Assembly (NCBI GenBank): GCA_964544345.1
Contig: CAZJBT010000029.1
Span: 1 to 18,523, forward strand
Source of the DNA: CAKTOF01 sp964544345
GTDB taxonomy: Bacteria; Bacillota; Clostridia; Oscillospirales; Oscillospiraceae
Length of the DNA stretch: 18,523 bases
Direction: 5' to 3'
In this document: in pieces, positions 13,180 through 18,523 of the stretch
Numbering within the stretch: the stretch's first letter is position 1
Layout: each line of letters starts with the position of its first letter
Notes under the pieces: generated by a model
The model's database searches: none
Told to the model about the DNA's origin: nothing
What the model saw: the letters and a program-made list of their open reading frames with translations, nothing else
Translations under genes and position numbers: made by a program

Positions 13180-13713
13180 ATGTATCTCAAAACCTTTCGG
13201 GGCAAGACGCCGCGCGCGGCCGGGCGGGCTTATGTGGCGGAGAACGCGACGCTCATCGGCGACGTCACGCTTGGAGAGGGCTGCTCCATCTGGCCCGGCG
13301 CGGTGCTGCGCGGCGACTGTGCGCCCATCTCCGTCGGCACCTGCTCCAATCTGCAGGACAACGCCGTCGTCCACACCGACGCCAGACAGCCCACCTTGAT
13401 CGGGGAAAGCTGCCTGATCGGCCACGCCGCTATCATCCACTCGTGCGTGCTCGAGCCGGGCGTGCTCGTCGGCATGGGCGCGATCGTCATGACCGGCGCG
13501 CACATCGGCGCAGGCTCCGTCATCGGCGCGGGCGCAGTCGTCACAGAGAACAAGGTCATCCCGCCCGGCTCGGTCGTCATGGGCGTCCCCGGCCGCGTCG
13601 TCAACAGCCTGTCGGACAGCGACCGCGACCGCACGCCATACGAATGCGCCGAGTACCGCTGTCTTGCGGAGGAGCTGCTCGTCCCCGTCGAGCCGGGCGA
13701 GCTCACCGGCTGA
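13180..13713 (+). CDS. Gamma-class carbonic anhydrase-like protein
   Basis: This 177-residue left-handed beta-helix protein is of the trimeric gamma-carbonic anhydrase family, which interconverts CO2 and bicarbonate at a metal site between subunits. Hexapeptide repeats run through the sequence (LIGDVTLGEGCSIWPGAVLRG, VLVGMGAIVMTGAHIGAGSVIG). The three metal-binding histidines are His65 (VVHTD), His82 and His87 (IGHAAIIH), and NLQDN before His65 fits the family's active-site region. Length is typical (170-180). The ribosome site is poor (GAGG about 10 bases upstream). Many members of this group (YrdA, PaaY, CaiE-like) have weak or unknown activity, so the enzymatic role is inferred from intact ligands. 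The next gene begins 3 bases after its stop. Confidence 0.9.
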   Translation: MYLKTFRGKTPRAAGRAYVAENATLIGDVTLGEGCSIWPGAVLRGDCAPISVGTCSNLQDNAVVHTDARQPTLIGESCLIGHAAIIHSCVLEPGVLVGMGAIVMTGAHIGAGSVIGAGAVVTENKVIPPGSVVMGVPGRVVNSLSDSDRDRTPYECAEYRCLAEELLVPVEPGELTG

Positions 13714-13716
13714 GCG

Positions 13717-14616
13717 ATGGACTACAGACCGTGTACGCTCTGCCCGCGGCGCTGCGGTGTGGATCGCGCCGCCGGGCGGACTGGCGTGTGCGGAATGAGC
13801 GCAGAGCTTCGCATCGCGCGCGCCGCGCCGCACTTCTGGGAGGAACCGCCCATTTCCGGCGATCTTGGCTCCGGCGCGGTCTTTTTCTCCGGCTGCCCGC
13901 TGGGCTGCCGGTTCTGCCAGAACCATGCGATCTCCGCGGACGGCTTCGGCGCGCCCGTCACGGTGCAGCGGCTGCGGGAGATCTTTCGCCGGCTGGTCGA
14001 GGTCGAGGGCTGCCACAACCTGAACCTTGTGACCGGGACGCAGTTCCTGCCCGCGATCCTCGAGGCGCTCGATCCCAAGCCGCCCGTCCCCATCGTCTGG
14101 AATACGGGCGGATATGAAACGCTCGAGACGCTGCGGCGGCTTGACGGCGTGGTCGACGTCTATTTGCCCGATCTAAAATTTATGGACGGTTCGCTTGCCG
14201 CGCAGCTCTCGAACGCACCGGACTACCCGGCGGTCGCGCAGGCGGCCATCCGGGAGATGGTTCGCCAGACCGGCCCGGCGCAGCTCGACGAAGCAGGGCG
14301 GATGACGCGCGGCACGATGGTGCGCCACCTTGTGCTGCCCGGGTGTGTGGACAACTCGCTGCGCGCGGTCGAGTGGGTGGCGGAGACGTTCCCGGCCGGA
14401 TCGGTTCCGCTCTCGCTGATGAGCCAGTACACGCCGATGCCGGATCTTGCGCCGCCGTTCGACCGGCGCGTGACGGCGGACGAATACGCCGCTGTGCTCT
14501 CCTGGGCGGAGCTGTGTGGCATCAAGGCCGGCTATACACAGGACTTCGCCTCGGCGTCCGCAGCCTATATCCCCGATTTTTCATTGGAAGGAGTGCTTTC
14601 AGATGATCCAGAGTGA
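13717..14616 (+). CDS. pflX: Radical SAM protein of the PflX / COG1313 group
   Basis: This 299-residue protein resembles pyruvate formate-lyase activating enzymes. GCPLGCRFC (Cys60, Cys64, Cys67) is the CxxxCxxC site for the [4Fe-4S] cluster that cleaves S-adenosylmethionine. The N-terminus adds four cysteines, Cys6, Cys9, Cys13 and Cys25 (CTLCPRRCGVD...TGVCG), a hallmark of the PflX group and perhaps a second metal site. VYLPDLKFMD and HLVLPGCVDN are the family's later motifs. Its target protein is unknown; known activases install a glycyl radical, but this group is uncharacterised. The ATG lies 3 bases after the carbonic anhydrase stop, so coupling is likely. The end overlaps the next gene by 14 bases. 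Confidence 0.88.
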   Translation: MDYRPCTLCPRRCGVDRAAGRTGVCGMSAELRIARAAPHFWEEPPISGDLGSGAVFFSGCPLGCRFCQNHAISADGFGAPVTVQRLREIFRRLVEVEGCHNLNLVTGTQFLPAILEALDPKPPVPIVWNTGGYETLETLRRLDGVVDVYLPDLKFMDGSLAAQLSNAPDYPAVAQAAIREMVRQTGPAQLDEAGRMTRGTMVRHLVLPGCVDNSLRAVEWVAETFPAGSVPLSLMSQYTPMPDLAPPFDRRVTADEYAAVLSWAELCGIKAGYTQDFASASAAYIPDFSLEGVLSDDPE

Positions 14617-15484
14617 AAAAATCCTGCTGCCCGGCGGCGCGCGGCTCTACGCCTGCGTGCAGACCTGGGCGCCGTTTCCCGGCGCCGCCGTCCGGCGCGG
14701 CGCGGTGATCGCCTGCCCGGGCGGCGGCTACGCGATGCTTTCCCGCACCGAGGGCGAGGCCGTCGCGCTCGCGTTCGCGGGGCAGGGCTACCAGACCTTC
14801 ACGCTCCACTACCGCACAGGCGAGCGCGCCGCCTGGCCAAACCCGCTCGTCGACGCGGCGCAGGCCGTCGCCTATGTGCGCGCGCACGCGGACGAGTGGA
14901 GGATCGACCCGGACAAGATCGCGGTCGCGGGCTTCTCGGCCGGCGGCCACGTCGCGGCGGCGCTCGGCACGATGTGGCCACGCGCGGACGTGCAGGCGGC
15001 GGCCGGTGCAGACGGCGGCGCCATCCGCCCAAACGCGCTGATCCTCGGCTATCCGGCGCTCAGCATGCGCATCGACCGCGGCAGTCAGGAGATCCTCGAG
15101 CTGCTCGGCCCCGGCCGGCCGGTGGAGGAGGTCTTCGCCGAGACGGAAACCGCCGATTTTGTGGGGCCGCACACGCCGCCCACCTTCCTTTGGACGATCT
15201 TCGACGACGGCGCGATCCCGGTCGAGCAGGGCTTGACCTTCTGCGAAAGACTTGCCGCGCACGAAGTCCCCTTTGAGCTGCACACGTTCGCCCACGGCGA
15301 GCACGCGAGCAGTCTCGGCACCGCCGTGACCGCCTTCGGCGGCACGGAATACCCGCACACGGCGCACTGGTTCGAGCTCTGCTGCGAATGGCTGCGCGGG
15401 CAGTTCGGCGCGCCGGCGCTCGTCGGCCCGGTGCCGGAGATGCCTCCGATGGGCGGCGGCACGCGGGCGCATAGGCTCGGCTAA
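14603..15484 (+). CDS. Alpha/beta-hydrolase, esterase of the HSL/acetyl-xylan-esterase-like group
   Basis: A cytoplasmic hydrolase of 293 residues with no signal peptide. IACPGGGYAMLS is the oxyanion-hole segment of the HSL/BD-FAE group. DPDKIAVAGFSAGGHVAAALG holds the nucleophile Ser112 in G-x-S-x-G, IFDDGAIPVEQ offers the acid (Asp201 or Asp202), and HGEHASSLG provides the histidine (His231 or His234). It should cleave short-chain esters, possibly acetyl groups from carbohydrates. The start at 14603 is chosen because GGAAGGAG precedes it by about 9 bases; it lies 14 bases inside the preceding gene, so translation is probably coupled. It ends the operon; no clear terminator separates it from lexA. 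Confidence 0.87.
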   Translation: MIQSEKILLPGGARLYACVQTWAPFPGAAVRRGAVIACPGGGYAMLSRTEGEAVALAFAGQGYQTFTLHYRTGERAAWPNPLVDAAQAVAYVRAHADEWRIDPDKIAVAGFSAGGHVAAALGTMWPRADVQAAAGADGGAIRPNALILGYPALSMRIDRGSQEILELLGPGRPVEEVFAETETADFVGPHTPPTFLWTIFDDGAIPVEQGLTFCERLAAHEVPFELHTFAHGEHASSLGTAVTAFGGTEYPHTAHWFELCCEWLRGQFGAPALVGPVPEMPPMGGGTRAHRLG

Positions 15485-15496
15485 AAACAAATGTTT
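15485..15496 (+). promoter_or_regulatory. Degenerate SOS-box-like palindrome at the lexA promoter
   Basis: AAAC-AAAT-GTTT has the spacing and core (AAC-N4-GTT) of the Gram-positive LexA site GAAC-N4-GTTC, but the outer bases are A and T rather than G and C. It overlaps the -35 box, where autorepression would be expected. The match is suggestive only. Confidence 0.4.
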
Positions 15497-15523
15497 GCAA
15501 ATTGGACGCGGCTGTGCTATACT
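15495..15523 (+). promoter_or_regulatory. lexA promoter
   Basis: TTGCAA (15495-15500), a 17-base spacer and TATACT (15518-15523) preceded by TGC, an extended -10. Transcription would start near 15530. Confidence 0.78.
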
Positions 15524-15535
15524 GGAAAAAATAAT

Positions 15536-15556
15536 GAGCCGCGCGGCGTGCGGCTC
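15536..15556 (+). other. Hairpin in the lexA leader
   Basis: GAGCCGC (15536-15542) and GCGGCTC (15550-15556) form a 7-bp stem with a 7-base loop, immediately before the GGGAGGGG ribosome site. No T-run follows. It could modulate translation or merely stabilise the mRNA. Confidence 0.4.
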
Positions 15557-15576
15557 TGGTCAGGGAGGGGATGGAT

Positions 15577-16152
15577 ATGCCGCGGACGTCGACCAAACGC
15601 GAGGAGATCCTGAGCTTCCTCAGCGATTTCACCGGGCAGAACGGGTATTCGCCCACCGTGCGTGAGATCTGCGCCGCCGTCGGGCTGCGCTCCACCGCGT
15701 CGGTCTACCGCCATCTCGAGAGCCTGCGCGACGAGGGGCTGATCCAGATGGACGAGCTGAAAAAGCGCGCCATCTCGGTGCCGGGCGCGCGCCCCGGGCG
15801 TGTGCCCATCGTCGGCATGGTCACCGCCGGCGTCCCGGTGCTTGCCGTCGAGAACATCGAAGGCTACCTGCCGTGGGAGGGCGAGGACGGCTGTTTCGCC
15901 CTGCGCGTGCGCGGCGAGTCGATGATCGGCGCGGGTATTCTGGACGGCGACAAGGTCGTCGTCCGGCCGCAGCCCGATGCGGACAACGGGCAGATCGTCG
16001 TCGCTCTGCTCGGGGACGAGGCCACTGTCAAGCGCCTGCGCCGCCGGGGCGACCAGGTCTGGCTGATGCCGGAAAACCCGGCTTTTTCGCCGATCGACGG
16101 CCGCGACGCCGTCATCCTCGGCCGGGTCAAGGCCGTGATCCGGGAATACTAA
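15577..16152 (+). CDS. lexA: LexA repressor, SOS regulator
   Basis: LexA binds operators of DNA-damage genes and is inactivated by RecA-stimulated self-cleavage. The 191 residues show the winged helix-turn-helix (YSPTVREICAAVGL, STASVYRHLESLRDEGLI) and the S24 peptidase domain. The cleavage site is TAG at Ala84-Gly85 in VGMVTAGVP, with the catalytic serine Ser115 in GESMIGAGILDGD and lysine Lys152 in ATVKRL; all are intact, so self-cleavage should work. The ATG at 15577 is preferred to that at 15571 because GGAGG (15564-15568) lies 8 bases before the former and only 2 before the latter. It has its own promoter and an SOS-box-like palindrome, and is followed after 21 bases by a membrane-protein gene. 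Confidence 0.95.
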   Translation: MPRTSTKREEILSFLSDFTGQNGYSPTVREICAAVGLRSTASVYRHLESLRDEGLIQMDELKKRAISVPGARPGRVPIVGMVTAGVPVLAVENIEGYLPWEGEDGCFALRVRGESMIGAGILDGDKVVVRPQPDADNGQIVVALLGDEATVKRLRRRGDQVWLMPENPAFSPIDGRDAVILGRVKAVIREY

Positions 16153-16173
16153 CCGTTCGGAGGAACATTTTTT

Positions 16174-16689
16174 ATGCTGCTGAAGATACTCAACGCCGTT
16201 ACCATCGTATTGCTGCTGGTGATCAGCGTGGCAGTCATCGTTCTGTTTTTTATCTACACGGGGCTGGACAAGCGCCGCTTCCGCATCGAGCGCCAGCTCG
16301 ACAAGGTGCTGCCTCTGGTGCGGAAGTGGGTCGAGCTGGTGCGCGCTCTGTCCGCCGACGGCGTGCTGATGGAGGCGCCTGAGGTCATCCCCGCCTGTGA
16401 CCAGTTCCTCCAGGCCAGGAAGCTGAAAAAACGGCTCGAGGCGCTCCATGTGCTCTCGGAGAACCACAGCCTGCTCGTCTGCCGTCTCGGCGCCGAGCTG
16501 ACCGAGGAGCAGACCCAGCGCTACGCCGACATGCAGGAGGTCGAGGGGATGATCCAGGATTTCTTCTCGATGTATCCGCTGATGGCGGATGATTACAACA
16601 AGCGCCTGGAGAAGCCGGTCGTCGCCCAGTGCGGCAAGCTGATGCGCTTCTTCCCCGCGCCAGACCTGAGCGGGCTGGACAGAAGCTGA
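16174..16689 (+). CDS. Single-helix membrane protein, LemA-like, unknown function
   Basis: A 171-residue protein with one strong N-terminal transmembrane segment (about residues 9-28, VTIVLLLVISVAVIVLFFIY) followed by an alpha-helical remainder rich in charged residues. The layout and phrases such as DDYNKRLEKPV and LMRFFPAPDL recall LemA-family proteins, which are anchored by one helix and carry a long helical bundle, but the similarity is weak and this is not a firm assignment. GGAGGA (16159-16164) lies 9 bases before the ATG. It sits 21 bases after lexA and is likely co-transcribed, so it may be expressed in the SOS response; no function is known. A perfect terminator follows. Confidence 0.7.
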   Translation: MLLKILNAVTIVLLLVISVAVIVLFFIYTGLDKRRFRIERQLDKVLPLVRKWVELVRALSADGVLMEAPEVIPACDQFLQARKLKKRLEALHVLSENHSLLVCRLGAELTEEQTQRYADMQEVEGMIQDFFSMYPLMADDYNKRLEKPVVAQCGKLMRFFPAPDLSGLDRS

Positions 16690-16720
16690 AAAAGGCGGCC
16701 GATTCGTTCCGCTGACCCTT

Positions 16721-16770
16721 GAAAAACCGCCCCGGGCGCTTCCTGTTTGGAAGCGCCCGGGGCGGTTTGG
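16721..16770. terminator. Bidirectional terminator between convergent genes
   Basis: The 20-base arm 16724-16743 pairs perfectly with 16749-16768 around the loop TGTTT. The left side is flanked by A bases (AAAAA at 16722-16726), giving a T-run for minus-strand transcripts; the right side ends in TTTGG for plus-strand ones. It separates the lexA operon from the convergent nuclease gene and marks the point after which base composition changes. Confidence 0.9.
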
Positions 16771-16805
16771 CGTGTTCGGATCGCTTTATATTTACAACGC
16801 AACAA

Positions 16806-17942
16806 CTATGTATCACTTTTCCGGCGGTTGCAGTCCGCACAGCGCATTTTACAGTTATCCGAGGTAGTATGTCCGCCCTTGCTCCACGGCGTGATATGAT
16901 CGCCCTGCATTTCCTCAAAGGCGAACTGCTTGCCGCAATCGGGGCATACCCCGTTCTGCCGCTCATAGGCTTCCCGCTTCTGCTTTTCCGTAAACGCGCG
17001 GATATTCAAATACCGCTCATCGCGGGTCAGAACATAGGAATAAATACCTTTCTTGTTCGTCACATCATCGTCGATCATCAGCGCTTTGATTTCCATTTCC
17101 AGCTTGTCCGGGTCTAACGGCGCGTCCTTAAACTGGTTGTAGAGCAGTCCCCATTCCAGCCCTTTCATCTCTTTTCGCTTCACCGGGAAAATGGTCTGTA
17201 CCCATTCAATGACGCGCTTGAAGTAAATCCAAATCTGATTTGCGTTTTCGTCCTGCTGATGAAGCGCCATATACGCTTCTATGGACGATAAACCATCACG
17301 GGCGGCAATCCATTCGATTGCCGTTTCCAGATACTCCTGACGGATAGGGGAGCCGCTCATGTAGTCCTTCGCCATGCGGTAAGCGGTACAGTTCGGTTTG
17401 GAGAAATGCAGCTTCGCGTCGGAGAGCCATGGCCCGGTGTAAGAAGTGTTCCGCAGCTCCTGTTCCGTCAACACCTTGCCCGCAATATTGATAATGCGGA
17501 ACCAGTCCAGCACTTCGGAGGGCGTGCCGTCGCACACATAGATATCCAGTACATAGTCCAGAATTTTTTTCTTCTGGTCAGCTTGCAGGTTGAAGAAATA
17601 CAAATGATCTACAGAAAAACACTGCTCATAGCTTTCCCGGTTATCCTCATCCTTCGCCGCCGCGTAGCGGCAAATGGAAATGGTGCGCTGCTGCCCGTCC
17701 ATCAGTTCAAAGCGGCCATCGTCCGCCTTCGCCCAATACATCACATTGATGGGGAAGCCCTTTTTGACGGAGCGGATGACTTCATCCCGGTCTTTGTCGG
17801 GATAGATAAATTCCCGCTGATAGGCGGGGCGCACATCCAGCTTGCCTCCATAGGCCACGACGCCCTCAACGCCATCCGTTCCCCGTTCTTCGTAACCCTT
17901 GATCAGCTCCCGGATCGTTACTTGTATGCGATCGATGTTCAC
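16806..17942 (-). CDS. DUF262-HNH fusion nuclease (GmrSD-like), probable defence protein
   Basis: This 378-residue protein joins two parts. The N-terminal half is a DUF262 domain, the ParB/sulfiredoxin-like NTPase fold of GmrS and SspE, with RPAYQREF (38-45) and the hallmark DGQQR (82-86) in FELMDGQQRTISI. The C-terminus is a zinc-bound HNH nuclease with CPDC (Cys333, Cys336), DHITPWSKGG (Asp348, His349), Asn363 and CADC (Cys368, Cys371). Known relatives usually carry a DUF1524 nuclease domain instead. The start is GTG at 17942 with AGGTG upstream; an in-frame TAG precedes it. It is 26 nt downstream of the methyltransferase on the same strand. It may cut DNA according to methylation state; target and cofactor are inferred, not seen. 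Confidence 0.87.
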   Translation of the reverse strand: MNIDRIQVTIRELIKGYEERGTDGVEGVVAYGGKLDVRPAYQREFIYPDKDRDEVIRSVKKGFPINVMYWAKADDGRFELMDGQQRTISICRYAAAKDEDNRESYEQCFSVDHLYFFNLQADQKKKILDYVLDIYVCDGTPSEVLDWFRIINIAGKVLTEQELRNTSYTGPWLSDAKLHFSKPNCTAYRMAKDYMSGSPIRQEYLETAIEWIAARDGLSSIEAYMALHQQDENANQIWIYFKRVIEWVQTIFPVKRKEMKGLEWGLLYNQFKDAPLDPDKLEMEIKALMIDDDVTNKKGIYSYVLTRDERYLNIRAFTEKQKREAYERQNGVCPDCGKQFAFEEMQGDHITPWSKGGHTTSDNCKMRCADCNRRKSDT

Positions 17943-17968
17943 TGAATCTTCACCTGCCTATAGATAAA

Positions 17969-18523
17969 TCAAGTTCGTTTAATAAGAATCCGTGTATACT
18001 TGCTTTTTCCGTCAATCACAGGAATAGCAAAATCAAATTCACTATCGCAGCCATGTTTTAGTTCGCCAATAATTTCAAACTGCTCTGGACAATGATATGC
18101 CAAGTAAGTGATAGGAACTCCTATTACTCTTTCAGTATCACATGGAATGTCGCCATATCGACCGCATTCAATGGCATCGTATGTATCATAGGTAGGATAT
18201 TCTTCAGGTGTATAACGTTTATATAAATCAAGGGGCTGATGCCGTTTTTTAATATCCATATTGGTAAACCAACAGATATTTCCCATCCTACGCCACTTTT
18301 TGCCCTGCTCATCAATCTTAAAATCTGTTTTCTTTTCTTCATAATAGTCTGGCACACGGAACCAAAAATGGCCATTATTATAACCAAGCCAAACTTTATT
18401 CTCTTTAAAATACACAAAGTTCTCACTGTAAAGCGCATGATTCATGTTGCCAAGAATCAAAAACTGTTTTCCACTATTGACTAGAAGCGGTAAATATTCC
18501 TTCATCAAGGAAAACGGCGGATT
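17969..18523 (-). CDS. EcoRI-type adenine-specific DNA methyltransferase (partial, N-terminus off the right edge)
   Basis: The 184 visible residues form the C-terminal part of an EcoRI_methylase-family (PF13651) m6A methyltransferase, whose full members are a little over 300 long. The catalytic motif NPPF, followed by SLMKEY, is encoded on the last bases of the window (18523-18506). FLILGNMNHALYSE, WFRVPDYYEEK, GNICWFTNMDIKKR, YDTYDAIE, VIGVPITYLAYHCPEQFEIIGE follow in the order known for M.EcoRI. The true start and the S-adenosylmethionine site are outside the window, so an ATG near 18505 should not be taken as the start. It is visibly AT-rich, unlike the rest. It precedes the DUF262-HNH gene by 26 nt, so the two very probably form an operon. 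Confidence 0.93.
   Translation of the reverse strand, partial: NPPFSLMKEYLPLLVNSGKQFLILGNMNHALYSENFVYFKENKVWLGYNNGHFWFRVPDYYEEKKTDFKIDEQGKKWRRMGNICWFTNMDIKKRHQPLDLYKRYTPEEYPTYDTYDAIECGRYGDIPCDTERVIGVPITYLAYHCPEQFEIIGELKHGCDSEFDFAIPVIDGKSKYTRILIKRT

Noticed and set aside
15577..16152. Upstream start at 15571 for lexA
   Set aside because: The ribosome site would be only 2 bases away; 15577 has correct spacing and gives the usual LexA N-terminus.
18124..18505. ATG at about 18505 as the start of the methyltransferase
   Set aside because: The frame continues to the window edge and encodes NPPFS, the catalytic motif, upstream of that ATG; the gene is simply cut by the window.

Overview
The window reads as chromosomal DNA of a high-GC, Gram-positive gut-type Clostridia. 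The order Oscillospirales is an inference from the GC-rich codons, strong AGGAGG ribosome sites, a surface protein anchored by SLH domains, a Gram-positive-type lexA and the mix of families. No rRNA, tRNA, CRISPR array, transposase or integrase is visible.

Layout. At the left edge lies the 5' part of proA (minus strand). Its promoter sits back to back with a plus-strand promoter driving a small protein of unknown function and a pyridoxamine kinase, which end at a clear terminator. Next is a gene-free stretch of about 580 bases carrying a strong promoter, three copies of the inverted repeat GTTAG-N6-CTAAC and a chain of hairpins. It leads into a 1745-residue secreted protein with a flavinylatable FMN-binding domain, three GLUG-type repeat blocks and three C-terminal SLH domains. 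I infer a metal-regulated cell-surface flavoprotein.

After a terminator, a new promoter starts a probable operon. It holds a zinc-ribbon/TM/TPR/LRR/solute-binding-like protein, mnmA (overlapping it by GTGA), a GlmU-like uridylyltransferase lacking the acetyltransferase domain, and a GNAT acetyltransferase. A further promoter drives gamma-carbonic anhydrase, a PflX-like radical SAM protein and an alpha/beta-hydrolase, all tightly packed. Then come lexA with its own promoter and a one-helix membrane protein, closed by a perfect 20-bp bidirectional terminator.

Beyond about 16770 the base composition drops and the strand switches. Two minus-strand genes enter from the right edge: the C-terminal half of an EcoRI-type adenine methyltransferase, whose NPPF motif is on the last bases, and 26 nt downstream a DUF262-HNH fusion nuclease. 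Together they look like a restriction-modification or methylation-linked defence module at the edge of an accessory island. This pair, the FMN/GLUG/SLH protein with its unusual leader, and the zinc-ribbon/LRR/SBP protein are the most unusual parts of the window.
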